Positions 52,398 through 62,282 are shown, counted from the first letter of the stretch. The stretch: DNA of 64,000 bases from Anaerolineae bacterium (GCA_022843385.1 JALHNT010000007.1:82240-146239), one strand, 5' to 3'. Numbers and translations: made by a program. The notes: generated by a model not told the origin, from the letters alone.

Positions 52398-52403
52398 TAT
52401 AAT
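52398..52403 (+). promoter_or_regulatory. -10 element (TATAAT) of the GAF/PAS kinase gene
   Basis: A perfect TATAAT lies 33 bp before the ATG at 52437. The best -35 candidate is TTGCTT (52373-52378) at a long 19-bp spacing. The 45-bp segment just upstream (52337-52381) is shared with 50986-51030 before Kelch-2, where the -10 box has been lost. Confidence 0.5.
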
Positions 52404-52436
52404 ATTGGGGATGTCCTGGAACAACAAGAGACTGGC

Positions 52437-55400
52437 ATGACAATACAACGGGTGCAGCAGTGGCTGCGCTTGCCGCATTATGAAGATGAAGAGCAAGAGC
52501 GTATCGCCCACTTGCTGCATATTCTGACGCTGGCGCTGCTGGGTGTGGCGCTAGTTTACTTTATCACACTGCTGATATTGGCGCGCTACAGCGGACTGCC
52601 CAATGGCCTTGCGGGTATTGCCATCACCCTCACCGGACTGTGGCTGCTGCATAAAGGGCACCTGCGCGCGGCCATCTATCTGGTCATTGCGGGCGTCTGG
52701 AGTGTGCTGGCGTTAGCGATTCTGTTTGCAGAACCTGATTTCAACATCTTTGATCTGGCTTTCCCCAGCTTCGTCCTGCCGATCCTGCTGGCGGGCTTTT
52801 TGCTGAATGGGCGAATCGCCCTGCTCATCCTTTTAGGCAGTGTACTGATCGGACTGTTCGCGGCCCCTTCATCGGCTGAACCGGATCTGGTTGCTGGCTC
52901 AGGTGCCTGGGCAGAAGTATGGATCACCCACAGTATGATCTTCTGCACCGCGGTGGGCATGACATCGCTGGCGAACAACAGCCTGCGACTGGCGCTCGTA
53001 CGCGCTCGCCGCAGCGAACGGGAAGTGACGGACCGAAACCGTGAACTTCAGACAAAAGATGCTCTGGCTCAGGAATTCCAGCGCTACCTGAAAGCGCTGC
53101 ACGACGTCAATATCCGACTGGCGCTGACGCCCTCGCTCGACCAGTTGTATCAGATGGCTATCGAGCAAGGAGTGAGTGAACTGGGATTCGACCGGTTGGC
53201 TGTGTTTCGGCTGGATGAATCGACCAACGAATGGGTTGGCACCTACGGGACCAATCCACTGGGCGAGATCGTCAGCGTAAAGCACGTTCGCTTTGCCAAT
53301 CACGAGCTGTGGTTTGCCGCAGCCATCGAAAAACGAGAACGGGTCACCTACCGGTATGGAGCGCTGCTCGACAATCTCCAGCCGGTAGGAACAGGGTGGA
53401 ACGCGGTGGGTTTGCTGCGCGATGGCGACCAGGTTTTGGGTGTGATCTTCGCCGACAATCTGCGTCATCAGGCAGCGCTGGATGAGAACCGGATCGAATT
53501 GCTCAGTCTGTTCACCGCGCTGCTGAGTACCCTGATCGTCGAAAAGCAGGCACAGGAACGGCTGCGCGAAAACGAAGAACGGCTGCGGCTGGCAGTGCGC
53601 GCCTCGCGCATGATACCCTGGGAATACGATGTCACCAGCCAGAGGGTCATTTACCCCTTCCGCAAGCTGCCCCCCTGGCCGGGTGATCCGCATACCATCG
53701 CCGGTTTCCTGAGCGGCGTGCATCCCGATGATCGAGCTACTGCCAAAGAGTCGATTGAGCGCTCATTGCGCGAAGGCAGCAGCTATCGCGTGGAATATCG
53801 CTATCACCAGCCAGACGGAAACAGCGGCTGGGCGCTGGCGCTGGGCGAAGCATACCGGGACGCGCACGGCAACGTCACCCGGATCGTCGGATTCACCCAG
53901 GACATAACCCAGCGCAAGCAGGCCGACGAGTCGCAGCGGACACAGATGGAAATGAGTCAGCGGTTTCAGGAGCAACTGAAATCGTTGAATGAGGTCAGCC
54001 TTCAGCTCGCGAAAGTCGTTTCGCTGGACGAGTTGTATCGCCAGGCGGTAGAGCTGGGTCGGCAGCAGCTTGGTTTTGACCGGGTGGGGCTGATGCTGCT
54101 CGATTCGACCAGCGGGGTCATCCAGCACACCTATGGCACCGATGAACATGGAAATCTGGTGGACGAACGCAGCAGCAGTTTCCATCTTTCCATAACAGAT
54201 GAATGGGTTGTTCAGGCTATCGAGAATCGCTTGCGCGTGGCCGTAAAACCCGATGCGCCGCTGCATAATCCCGGGCGACAAGTCGGGCATGGCTGGAATG
54301 CTATCGCGCTGATGTGGGAGAACGACACAATTTTCGGCTGGTTATCGATTGACAATCTGATCCGTCAGGAGTCCATTACGATTGATCAGGTTGAACTGCT
54401 GGCTTTGTATGGGGCAACAGTCAGCAACCTGATTACGCGCAAGCGAGCTGAAGATGCACTACAGCGTGTCGAAGAGCAGGAGCGCGATTTTCTGGAACGG
54501 CTGAAGTCGCTTCACCGCGTCAGCCTGGAATTGTCGCGGATGGAGACGGTGGATGATTTGCACCGTCGCGCGGTAGAACTGGGACAGGCGGAACTGGGCT
54601 TCGAGCGCATTGGCATCCTCATGGCTGATGGCGAAGATTGGATTGCTCAATATGGCATTGATCCCCAGGGAAATCCAACGCATTACCAGCCGCCCATTCG
54701 CCTGACCCCCGGAACAGCCGAGCATTGGGTCGAGATGCGTCCTGATCAAACCGAGAACATTATCATTCGCGTCGACAGTGACCTTACAGAAGGGCATCGT
54801 ACTGTCGGACGGGGCTGGAATGTGGCGGCAGCTCTGCGTGATGGGGCGCGTGTGATTGGTTGGCTGGTCAGTGATAACCTGATTTCTGCTCGTGCTCTGC
54901 GCTCATCCGATATTGAATTGCATGTGCTGTATGCAGCGCTGCTGGGGCAACTGACACTGCAAAAACAAACCCAGCAGCAGTTACGCGAGAATGAGGAACG
55001 ACTGATTCTGGCCTTGAAAGCTGCCCACATGCGCGCCTGGACGTGGAATATCCATTCCGACCGTGTCATTCGCCTTGACCCGGAGACCAGACAAGTCAGC
55101 CATCTTACGTTGGATGATTTCCTTATCAATCTTTCCCCAGATCGTCGCTCGAATGTCCCCCATCAGGCCCGCCAGGCGCTGGAGATGGGACGTCCGTATT
55201 CAATCGAACTCCCCTTTCACAATCAGAATGAACCATCGGTCTGGCTGCATATTTTTGGAGAACCCTATTACGATGTACACGGCAAACTGCTGGGCATGAC
55301 TGGCGTCACCCAAAATGTCACTGATCGTAAAGAGGCGGTTGAGGCACTGCGCCAGAGCGAGAAAAGCGCGCGGACATTCCAGGAAAAGCTCAAGCGGCTG

Positions 55401-57338
55401 CATCAGGTTAACCTGCACCTCTCAACAATGGACAACCTGGATGACCTGTACCGGGCTGCGATTGAGCAAGGCCGCGACCAGCTCGGCTTTGACCGGCTAG
55501 GGCTGTTCTTCTTCGACTTCGCTCGCGGCGCGCTGACCGGCACCTTCGGCACCGATCCAGCGGGGCAGATCCGCGATGAACGGGATTACTTCTGGGAGAT
55601 GTATGGTGGCCTGGACTGGATTTACAACATCTTCACCAACGATCTGCGCGTCATGGTTAACCCTGACAATGTCCTGACCGACAACTTACAGTCAGTCGGA
55701 CATGGCTGGAATGCATTAGCGGCGCTGTGGGATGGCAATGCCCTGATTGGGTGGTTGTCGGCGGATAATCTCATCCGTCAGGAGCCGCTGGATGAGCGCC
55801 AGATCGAGCTGCTCAGTCTGTATGCGGCTTTGCTGGGGCATCTCATCACCGAGAAAAAGACGCTGCGCGATCTGCGTGACCGAGAATCGCGGCTGCAACT
55901 GGCGCTGGAAGCCGGCAAAATGCAGCTCTTTGAATGGAAGTTCAACACTGATACGATCATCAATTATGCCAGCCAGCACTTTGCCCTGACCCCTGCTGAA
56001 GAACCGATCAGCGATTGGCACGCTTCAGTCCATCCGGATGATCGCGAGATGGCACGCCGCAAAGCGGATGAGATCATGGTGGATATGGAGCCCTACCGCA
56101 TGGAATATCGCCTGCGCATGGCGGATGACACCTACCACTGGGTACAGGAGATTGGTCAGTTTTATCGGGATGAATCGGGGGAAACGACCGGCACGGTGGG
56201 TATCGTCCAGGATATTCACGAGCGTAAACTGGCGGAAGAGCGCTTCTATACCGCGTTCTACAACAACCCCTCGGCCATTGCCATTTCCGAGCGCTTTAGC
56301 CGCCACTATGTCGATGTGAACGAGAGCTGGGCGCGGCTGTTCGGTTATCCACGCGAAGCCTATATCGGTCGGAATGCCCAGGAAATGGGTTTGTATGACG
56401 AGAGCGGCGACCACGACAGCCTGATTGCCGAACTGCAACGCCATGACCGGGTGAACCAGCGCGAAATCGTCGGGCGAAATCGGGATGGCCGGGTGATCTA
56501 TGGGCTGGTCTCGCTGGAACGCATCGAGATTGATGGCACCCCCTATGTCATTTCGATGATCCAGGACATCACCGAACGCAAGCGGATGGAACAGCAGGCG
56601 TTGGAATTCGAGCTCCAGCGGCAGCGCATCGCCATGATGACCGAGTTCTTCGGCAATGTCTCGCACGACCTGAAGACGCCGCTGGCCGTCATCCGTAACA
56701 GCCTGTATCTGATCGAACGGTTCACCGATCCGCAGCGGCAGAAAGACAAAATCAACCTCATCTATCATCAGACGGACCGACTGGAGCGCTCGATTCAGGA
56801 CATCCTGACCATTACACGGCTGGATAATGCAGGCAGCCTGACCTGCGCCAACGTGCCAGTGAACGTCATGATCGACGATCTACTGCCGGGATTCAAACCG
56901 GTGATGGAACGAAAGCACATCAAGCTGGAACTCAACCTGCCCAAGCCATCGCTGATGGTATGGGGCGATGCGCGTGAGCTGGATCGGGTGTTGACCAATC
57001 TGGTTGAGAATGCCATCAACTACACGCCAGAAGATGGAAGCATCACGATTGAGAGCTACAGCGAAGGCGATCAGACCGTCATCGACATCCGCGACACCGG
57101 CATCGGCATCAACGCGGAGGATGTGCCGCGCATCTTTGAGCGATTCTACCGTGCCGACCGCGCCCGTTCCACCCACAGCGGCGGCACCGGGCTGGGGCTG
57201 GCGATTGTCAAGCGCATCATGGATATGCATCACGCGCCGATTGAAGTGAGCAGCACACCGGAACAGGGAACCCGCTTCCGTCTGCGGCTGGCGGCCACCC
57301 AGAAAGCCTTTCAACGGCTTGAGGCGCTGACACCATGA
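52437..57338 (+). CDS. Membrane histidine kinase with four GAF and four PAS domains
   Basis: The 1633-residue product has about six membrane helices (about 25-185) and then GAF about 212-370, PAS 377-495, GAF 510-665, GAF 682-840, PAS 852-965, GAF 982-1140, PAS 1147-1262 and PAS 1267-1380. HisKA has His1409 in VSHDLKTPLAVIRNS. The ATPase core includes NLVENAINYTP near 1521, DTGIGINAEDVP and GTGLGLAIVKRIMD. Each GAF begins with the repeated phrase 'LK-x-LH-x-V-x-L', pointing to internal duplication. GAF and PAS units could bind cyclic nucleotides, haem, flavin or redox signals. The stop overlaps the next start (ATGA), so a secreted glycosidase is translationally coupled to this kinase. Confidence 0.92.
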   Translation: MTIQRVQQWLRLPHYEDEEQERIAHLLHILTLALLGVALVYFITLLILARYSGLPNGLAGIAITLTGLWLLHKGHLRAAIYLVIAGVWSVLALAILFAEPDFNIFDLAFPSFVLPILLAGFLLNGRIALLILLGSVLIGLFAAPSSAEPDLVAGSGAWAEVWITHSMIFCTAVGMTSLANNSLRLALVRARRSEREVTDRNRELQTKDALAQEFQRYLKALHDVNIRLALTPSLDQLYQMAIEQGVSELGFDRLAVFRLDESTNEWVGTYGTNPLGEIVSVKHVRFANHELWFAAAIEKRERVTYRYGALLDNLQPVGTGWNAVGLLRDGDQVLGVIFADNLRHQAALDENRIELLSLFTALLSTLIVEKQAQERLRENEERLRLAVRASRMIPWEYDVTSQRVIYPFRKLPPWPGDPHTIAGFLSGVHPDDRATAKESIERSLREGSSYRVEYRYHQPDGNSGWALALGEAYRDAHGNVTRIVGFTQDITQRKQADESQRTQMEMSQRFQEQLKSLNEVSLQLAKVVSLDELYRQAVELGRQQLGFDRVGLMLLDSTSGVIQHTYGTDEHGNLVDERSSSFHLSITDEWVVQAIENRLRVAVKPDAPLHNPGRQVGHGWNAIALMWENDTIFGWLSIDNLIRQESITIDQVELLALYGATVSNLITRKRAEDALQRVEEQERDFLERLKSLHRVSLELSRMETVDDLHRRAVELGQAELGFERIGILMADGEDWIAQYGIDPQGNPTHYQPPIRLTPGTAEHWVEMRPDQTENIIIRVDSDLTEGHRTVGRGWNVAAALRDGARVIGWLVSDNLISARALRSSDIELHVLYAALLGQLTLQKQTQQQLRENEERLILALKAAHMRAWTWNIHSDRVIRLDPETRQVSHLTLDDFLINLSPDRRSNVPHQARQALEMGRPYSIELPFHNQNEPSVWLHIFGEPYYDVHGKLLGMTGVTQNVTDRKEAVEALRQSEKSARTFQEKLKRLHQVNLHLSTMDNLDDLYRAAIEQGRDQLGFDRLGLFFFDFARGALTGTFGTDPAGQIRDERDYFWEMYGGLDWIYNIFTNDLRVMVNPDNVLTDNLQSVGHGWNALAALWDGNALIGWLSADNLIRQEPLDERQIELLSLYAALLGHLITEKKTLRDLRDRESRLQLALEAGKMQLFEWKFNTDTIINYASQHFALTPAEEPISDWHASVHPDDREMARRKADEIMVDMEPYRMEYRLRMADDTYHWVQEIGQFYRDESGETTGTVGIVQDIHERKLAEERFYTAFYNNPSAIAISERFSRHYVDVNESWARLFGYPREAYIGRNAQEMGLYDESGDHDSLIAELQRHDRVNQREIVGRNRDGRVIYGLVSLERIEIDGTPYVISMIQDITERKRMEQQALEFELQRQRIAMMTEFFGNVSHDLKTPLAVIRNSLYLIERFTDPQRQKDKINLIYHQTDRLERSIQDILTITRLDNAGSLTCANVPVNVMIDDLLPGFKPVMERKHIKLELNLPKPSLMVWGDARELDRVLTNLVENAINYTPEDGSITIESYSEGDQTVIDIRDTGIGINAEDVPRIFERFYRADRARSTHSGGTGLGLAIVKRIMDMHHAPIEVSSTPEQGTRFRLRLAATQKAFQRLEALTP

Positions 57339-59257
57339 GGCTGGCGGCGCTGCTGCTGGCGCTTTTCCTGACGCTGGCTCCGGCTCAGGCCCAACCAGGC
57401 GTGATCCGCGCCCCGCGCCTGGGCATCACCTTCATCAGTTCGCTCGATCATCCGGCCAATGAACGGCGTTACCAACAGGCGCTGCTGCTGGGAGCGGGTT
57501 GGAACCGCTGGCCGCTGTACTGGGATCGGGTAGAGACGGCACCGGGCAGCTATAACTGGAGCAGCTATGACCGGTTGGTGACGGGCGATGTGGTGCATGG
57601 CCTCCGCACCAATGCCATCCTGCTGGGGCGCCCGGGTTTCTTCGCTGATGGGGGCAGCATCAGCAATCTGGCCGCGCCGGCCTTCAGCGATGGCAGTGAT
57701 ACCCCCGGCGCAGGCAAGCTGCCCAACTCCGGCAATCCCTGGGCACTGTTCGTCTACGCGGCGGTGCAGCGCTATAAACCGGGCGGGCAACTGGCGCTCA
57801 ACCAGGGCTGGCCGGCAGGAGCCGGAATCACGGTGTGGGAGGCGTGGAATGAACCCGACCTGCCGCTGTTCTGGACGGGGGGTGAGGCGGCCTATGCCCG
57901 GCTGCTCAAGCTGACGTATCTGCTGGTCAAGCAGGCCGACCCGAACGCGAAGGTGATGTTCGGCGGGCTGGCCTATGGCAACCCGGATGAGAATGACTGG
58001 CTGGCGAAGACACTCAACCTGATCGCGGCTGATCCGCAGCGCGACGCCTACAACTGGTACATGGACATCGTGGCCGTTCACAGCTACACCTATGCCCGGC
58101 GCACCGGACTGGTGGTGCGACGCATGATCGAGACGCTGGGGCGCTTCGGTCTGTCGCGTCCGGTGTGGGTCAACGAAAGCGGGGTCTCGGTCTGGGATGA
58201 TTATCCCGGCCCGGTGTGGACGAGCGCCCGCCCGGAGGAACGCCGCTTCCGTGCCACCCAGGCGCAGCAGGCGGCGTTTGTGGTCGAAAGCACGGTTTAT
58301 GCCTGGGCAGCCGGAGCCGATGTGGTCTTCATCCACCAGCTTTACGACGACTGCGGCGATGCCCCCGGCAACTTCCCCCCGCACAACGGCGAACTCTGCG
58401 GCGCACAGCCGACCTGCTCCGGCGATGCCTATGGCCTGTATCGCAACGAGCGCGGCGAGAGCTGCTTCAGCCAGCATCCCAACCCCGGCAGTCCCCGCCC
58501 GGCAGCCGCGGCTTTCTACCGGCTGGCGCAGATTTTTGGCACGGCGACCTTCAATGATCCCAAGATCGAACGGCGTGGGAGCAGCGTGATCGCCTCGTTC
58601 ATGCGCCCCACCACCGGCGAACGGGTGCTGGCGTTGTGGAACCGGACGCTGGAACCGCTGGAGGTGGACTTCCCGGCAGCCGGGAGCGCGGCGCTGGTCT
58701 ACAGCCTCGACCAGCCGGAGTTCCGCCTGATCCCGGTCAACGGACGCTATTCGCTGGGGCTGCCACCGGCCACCCGCGATGACTTCCCCTACCTGCCGGT
58801 GGGCGAGATTTCCGGCATCGGCGGGCCACCGCTGCTGCTGGTGGAACGACTCGACCCGGCGCTGGTGGCCGGTTTAACCCCCTCCCCGGTCGCCACCGTG
58901 ATCCCGCTGGATGTCACGCCCGGCATCAGCATCACCCAGGTCGCCCGCCCGACGGTTGACCCGGCCTTTGACACACGCCCACCGGTCACGCGCCTGGAGC
59001 CGCTGCCAGAAGTCAGCCCGACGGTTTTCACTGTGCGCTGGAGCGCCGAGGATGACGGCGGCATTGATAAGTATCTGGTGTGGGTGCGGATTGATGAGGG
59101 CGAGTGGCAGCCCTGGCTGGAGACGCCCGGCACCGAGGGGCAGTACATCGGCCAGTCCGGCAGCGCCTATGCCTTCGCCGTGTGGGCGGTTGATCTGGCG
59201 GGCAACTGGTCGCTCAACACCGAACTCTCGGCGCAAGCGACTACGCGGGTGGAGTGA
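57335..59257 (+). CDS. Secreted clan-A (GH39/GH5-like) glycoside hydrolase
   Basis: The 640-residue product has a signal peptide (LAALLLALFLTLAPAQAQ). A TIM-barrel region (about 25-400) shows WNRWPLYWDRVETAPGSYNW and the acid/base motif VWEAWNEPDLP plus the nucleophile-like PVWVNESGVS, the arrangement of clan-A glycosidases such as GH39. A C-terminal beta domain (about 550-635) contains YLVWVRIDEGEWQPWLETPG and FAVWAVDLAGNWS, an Ig-like fold. The substrate is unknown; beta-xylosidase or glycan-binding relatives are plausible. Start ATG 57335 overlaps the kinase stop codon by four bases (ATGA). It converges with the WD40-like gene. Confidence 0.8.
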   Translation: MRLAALLLALFLTLAPAQAQPGVIRAPRLGITFISSLDHPANERRYQQALLLGAGWNRWPLYWDRVETAPGSYNWSSYDRLVTGDVVHGLRTNAILLGRPGFFADGGSISNLAAPAFSDGSDTPGAGKLPNSGNPWALFVYAAVQRYKPGGQLALNQGWPAGAGITVWEAWNEPDLPLFWTGGEAAYARLLKLTYLLVKQADPNAKVMFGGLAYGNPDENDWLAKTLNLIAADPQRDAYNWYMDIVAVHSYTYARRTGLVVRRMIETLGRFGLSRPVWVNESGVSVWDDYPGPVWTSARPEERRFRATQAQQAAFVVESTVYAWAAGADVVFIHQLYDDCGDAPGNFPPHNGELCGAQPTCSGDAYGLYRNERGESCFSQHPNPGSPRPAAAAFYRLAQIFGTATFNDPKIERRGSSVIASFMRPTTGERVLALWNRTLEPLEVDFPAAGSAALVYSLDQPEFRLIPVNGRYSLGLPPATRDDFPYLPVGEISGIGGPPLLLVERLDPALVAGLTPSPVATVIPLDVTPGISITQVARPTVDPAFDTRPPVTRLEPLPEVSPTVFTVRWSAEDDGGIDKYLVWVRIDEGEWQPWLETPGTEGQYIGQSGSAYAFAVWAVDLAGNWSLNTELSAQATTRVE

Positions 59258-59285
59258 ACGCGTTAGTGCTGGCGCGGCAGACATC

Positions 59286-61445
59286 TCACGGTATCGCGGT
59301 CGGGGTGGCCGTCGCCAGAATGCAGCCGTTACTACCGCTGTACAACGCGCAATCCTGGATGTTGCTTTCAATGCCGGTAAAGTATTCGGTCAGATTACTC
59401 GCGCCCAAAACTCGCACGTTCCACGCGAATTCTAGGCCTGCCCCTGAGTCGACGATAAAGTACAAACCTGAAGCTGGATACACAAGGTACGTGTGACGAC
59501 TGCCGTCCCTTTCAATGGATTCGTTGGCGATGGTTGGCGCTCCATACTCCTGTACGATTTGCTGGAGCGCGATGTTTACCGGAAGGATGATTTCAGCAAC
59601 AATCTCATCAACGACAATTACACCTACGCGAAACAAATTGTCGCGGGTATCGAGGTAGGGCATCAATGATGAAGGTATCCAGACATATTGCGTCTCAAAA
59701 TCGCTCACTGGATTCGCTGTGTAGTTTATCCCTCGCGCTTGCAACAGCGCTTCCAACTCGGCCTGGGTCGTCACATTGGGCTGAATACCCTCCCAGCAGG
59801 AGACGATGCAGGTCGGCGCGTTGAAGGTCTGGCGCAGCGTGGGGATGGGGGTGTTGGTCGGCGTGGCTGTCGCCAGAATGCAGCCGTTACCGCCGCTGTA
59901 CAACGCACAATCCTGGATGTTGCTTTCGATGCCGGTAAAGTACTCGGTCAGATTGCCCGCACCCAGAACGCGCACGTTCCGCGCGAATTCTAGACCAAAG
60001 GCTGAGTTGACGATGAAGTACAAACCTGAAGCTGGATACACAAGGTATGTGTTACGACTGCCGTCCCTGTCAATGGATTCGTTCGCAATGGTCGGCGCTC
60101 CGTACTCCTGTACAATTTGCTGGAGTGCGATATTTACAGGAAGAATGATTTCAACAACAATCTCATCAACGACAATTACCCCTACTCGATAGAGGTTGTT
60201 GCGTGTATCGATGTATGGCATCCCCGATGAAGGTATCCAGACATATTCTGTCTCAAAATCGGTGACTGGATTTGCCAGGTAGTTTATCCCTCGCGCGTGC
60301 AACAGCGCTTCCAACTCGGCCTGGGTCGTCACATTGGGCTGAATACCCTCCCAGCAGGAGACGATGCAGGTCGGCGCGTTGAAGGTCTGGCGCAGCGTGG
60401 GGATGGGGGTGTTGGTTGGGGTGGCTGTTGGTGGCGTCACGACGGTTGGGATGGCTGATGTTGATGTGAGGAACGCTAGATTTGAGGTCGGCGACCAGGC
60501 AAAACCTTCCCCTAGAGTGAAGGTTTGCCCAGTATCGTACACAGCTAACTCGGTTCCATTCGCTGCATCGATAACCCGTATCTGATTATCATTTCCGTCC
60601 AGATACGCAATGAGATTGCGATCCGGGCTGACCTGCACGTACAGCGGCGCTCTCAAACCAGAGAGGACACGCACCGGTGAAGACGAACCGTTATCGAAAA
60701 TGTAGATCTTCTGACCGACACTGTTTGGCAAGAAAAGCTGATTGCTACCAACGACCCAAATCACATCGTCGAAATGGCCTTCAGCGGGAGACTGAAGTTC
60801 ATAGCTGGCCGTTGGCGAAAGCACACCGGAGGTTGAGTCAAAAGGGTAAATAGCCGCAGTGCGTTCCAATACCACGATGGCCTGACTGTCTGGACGCCAA
60901 GCTAAATCCATTCCCATAATCGGATATGGAATACTGCTCGTCTTAGTGAATGGAGGGGTGGTGCTCCAAATGCTGACTTCACGACGATAGACCGCTATGG
61001 CAATCCACTTGCCATCTGGACTCCAGCGAACCTGAGTAATCCCGGTATCATAGTTTCCCAGATTGGGCGACTGCTTGCGCCACTGGGTCCCGTCAAAGTT
61101 CCAGATGATTAAGCGACCATCTGCGCCTGCCGAAGCTAGCCGATCCCCAGAGGGACTCCAACTCAATGATTTGAGATTATTGGTTTCATGACCCTCTAGA
61201 CTCGCCAGATCAGCAACCAGTGACATATCACTGGAACGCCGGATTTCCAGAATCGGGGTGCTGATTGTGAAATTAGCATCACGTTTAATTCCACCCAGTG
61301 CAATCAGATTGCTGTCAGGGCTGAAAGCAATCGCATGAATTGATGTAATCATGGGCTGGGCAACGGTTGCTGAGACTGCGTTCATGAGGGATGCCCAGAA
61401 AATCACCAGAGCGACAAACCTGAGCAACGCAGTGAGCCGCTGCAT
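59286..61445 (-). CDS. Secreted WD40-like protein with duplicated C-terminal domain
   Basis: I place the start at ATG 61443-61445 (AGGA six bases upstream). The 719-residue product has a signal peptide (VALVIFWASLMNAVSATVA) and an N-terminal WD40/beta-propeller region (about 30-340): LIALGGIKRD, LKSLSWSPSGDRLASAGADG, VRWSPDGKWIAIAVY. Two C-terminal copies of a 186-residue unit (IPTLRQTFNAPTCIVSCWEG ... GINYLANPVTDFETEYVW) follow, joined by Thr/Pro-rich ATPTNTP linkers. The CIVSCWEGI-type domain, with two Cys, is common in Chloroflexota secreted proteins, function unknown. The DNA of both copies is nearly identical, so duplication is recent. The gene looks richer in A/T than its neighbours. 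Confidence 0.8.
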   Translation of the reverse strand: MQRLTALLRFVALVIFWASLMNAVSATVAQPMITSIHAIAFSPDSNLIALGGIKRDANFTISTPILEIRRSSDMSLVADLASLEGHETNNLKSLSWSPSGDRLASAGADGRLIIWNFDGTQWRKQSPNLGNYDTGITQVRWSPDGKWIAIAVYRREVSIWSTTPPFTKTSSIPYPIMGMDLAWRPDSQAIVVLERTAAIYPFDSTSGVLSPTASYELQSPAEGHFDDVIWVVGSNQLFLPNSVGQKIYIFDNGSSSPVRVLSGLRAPLYVQVSPDRNLIAYLDGNDNQIRVIDAANGTELAVYDTGQTFTLGEGFAWSPTSNLAFLTSTSAIPTVVTPPTATPTNTPIPTLRQTFNAPTCIVSCWEGIQPNVTTQAELEALLHARGINYLANPVTDFETEYVWIPSSGMPYIDTRNNLYRVGVIVVDEIVVEIILPVNIALQQIVQEYGAPTIANESIDRDGSRNTYLVYPASGLYFIVNSAFGLEFARNVRVLGAGNLTEYFTGIESNIQDCALYSGGNGCILATATPTNTPIPTLRQTFNAPTCIVSCWEGIQPNVTTQAELEALLQARGINYTANPVSDFETQYVWIPSSLMPYLDTRDNLFRVGVIVVDEIVAEIILPVNIALQQIVQEYGAPTIANESIERDGSRHTYLVYPASGLYFIVDSGAGLEFAWNVRVLGASNLTEYFTGIESNIQDCALYSGSNGCILATATPTAIP
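59305..60420 (-). repeat. Two tandem 558-bp direct repeats inside the WD40-like gene
   Basis: The segment GTGGCC-GTCGCC at 59305 recurs at 59863 and again begins at 60421, i.e. exactly 558 bp (186 codons) apart. The two units 59305-59862 and 59863-60420 are almost identical, with scattered synonymous and replacement differences. Confidence 0.85.
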
Positions 61446-61662
61446 TGCAATTCCTGAAGTGACTTGTGTGCGATGAGCGTATGGAGATAACTGGCACGAG
61501 TTCGGGGCGAACGCTGACATGATTACCTCTCAAGAACTGTTGACTGATCGCCATCATACTACCATTAACAGCAATTTACCCGACGTTTACCCGACGCTGC
61601 CGGTTAGACGGGTGGATTGATGACGAGTGTCATGGGTCGGGTATGACGCGCAGAAGGAATCG
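61446..61662. other. Intergenic region between WD40-like and hsp20 genes
   Basis: The gene-free stretch 61446-61750 should carry the WD40-like promoter on the minus strand and, at 61663-61686, the hsp20 terminator. I see no further feature. Confidence 0.3.
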
Positions 61663-61686
61663 AAAAGGACGCCCGCTTGAGCGTCC
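61663..61686 (-). terminator. Intrinsic terminator of the hsp20 gene
   Basis: On the minus strand, GGACGC (complement of 61681-61686) pairs with GCGTCC (complement of 61667-61672) around an eight-base loop and runs into TTTT (complement of 61663-61666). It lies 64 bp after the hsp20 stop. Confidence 0.7.
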
Positions 61687-61750
61687 TCGTTATCAGGGGC
61701 AGGTTATGCCCCTGCTTGCTGAGTTGGGGGCGACAGTCGCCCGCAACGGA

Positions 61751-62218
61751 TTAGTTCTTCGATTGCAGCAGCCCGCTGGTGCGGATCGGAATCTGGCGCG
61801 GCTGGGCTTCCGGCAGCTTGGGCAGCGTCAGGGTCAGCACGCCGTTCTCATAGGCGGCTTCGGCCTTGTCGCTATCCACCGACTGCGGCAGGGTAACGCT
61901 GCGGCTGAACTTGCCGTAGTAGCGTTCGCGCACCACGACCTTGCTGTTCTCATCGGCCTTCGGCTCCTGGATTTCGCCGCTGACGGTCAGCACGCCATTC
62001 TGAACCCGCACCTGGATGTCGTCCGGTTTCACGCCGGGCAGCGGCAGGGCGACGGTGTAGGCGGCATCCGTCTCATGAATATCGAGCGCCGGAGTCTCCA
62101 GGCCGCTGAAGCGGGGCATGGTCGGCCAATCGCGCCACATCTCATCGAAAACCCGATCCATCGTGCGCTGCATCTCGGCCATTTCACGGAAGGGATTCCA
62201 ACGAATTAAGTTTGACAT
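61751..62218 (-). CDS. Hsp20/alpha-crystallin small heat-shock protein
   Basis: The 155-residue product has the N-terminal SNLIRWNPFREMAEMQRTMD, the alpha-crystallin domain (about 45-140: PALDIHETDAAYTVALPLPG, VKPDDIQVRVQNGVLTVSGE) and the closing AAYENGVLTLTLPKL motif. A C-terminal I-x-I-type anchor is visible as RQIPIRTS. It is a holdase chaperone that binds unfolding proteins as oligomers. A GGAGG lies close upstream of the ATG. Direct TGTCAGAG repeats further upstream could be regulatory. No HrcA/CIRCE palindrome is seen. Confidence 0.95.
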   Translation of the reverse strand: MSNLIRWNPFREMAEMQRTMDRVFDEMWRDWPTMPRFSGLETPALDIHETDAAYTVALPLPGVKPDDIQVRVQNGVLTVSGEIQEPKADENSKVVVRERYYGKFSRSVTLPQSVDSDKAEAAYENGVLTLTLPKLPEAQPRQIPIRTSGLLQSKN

Positions 62219-62282
62219 CTTGATCCTCCATCAGTCTTACAGCTTCTGATAGCTGACTTCGACTATTACTATAATAAGGTCG

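Noticed and set aside
57311..58477. Minus-strand frame of 388 codons inside the clan-A glycosidase gene
   Set aside because: It is antisense to a gene with signal peptide and catalytic motifs and looks like compositional shadow.
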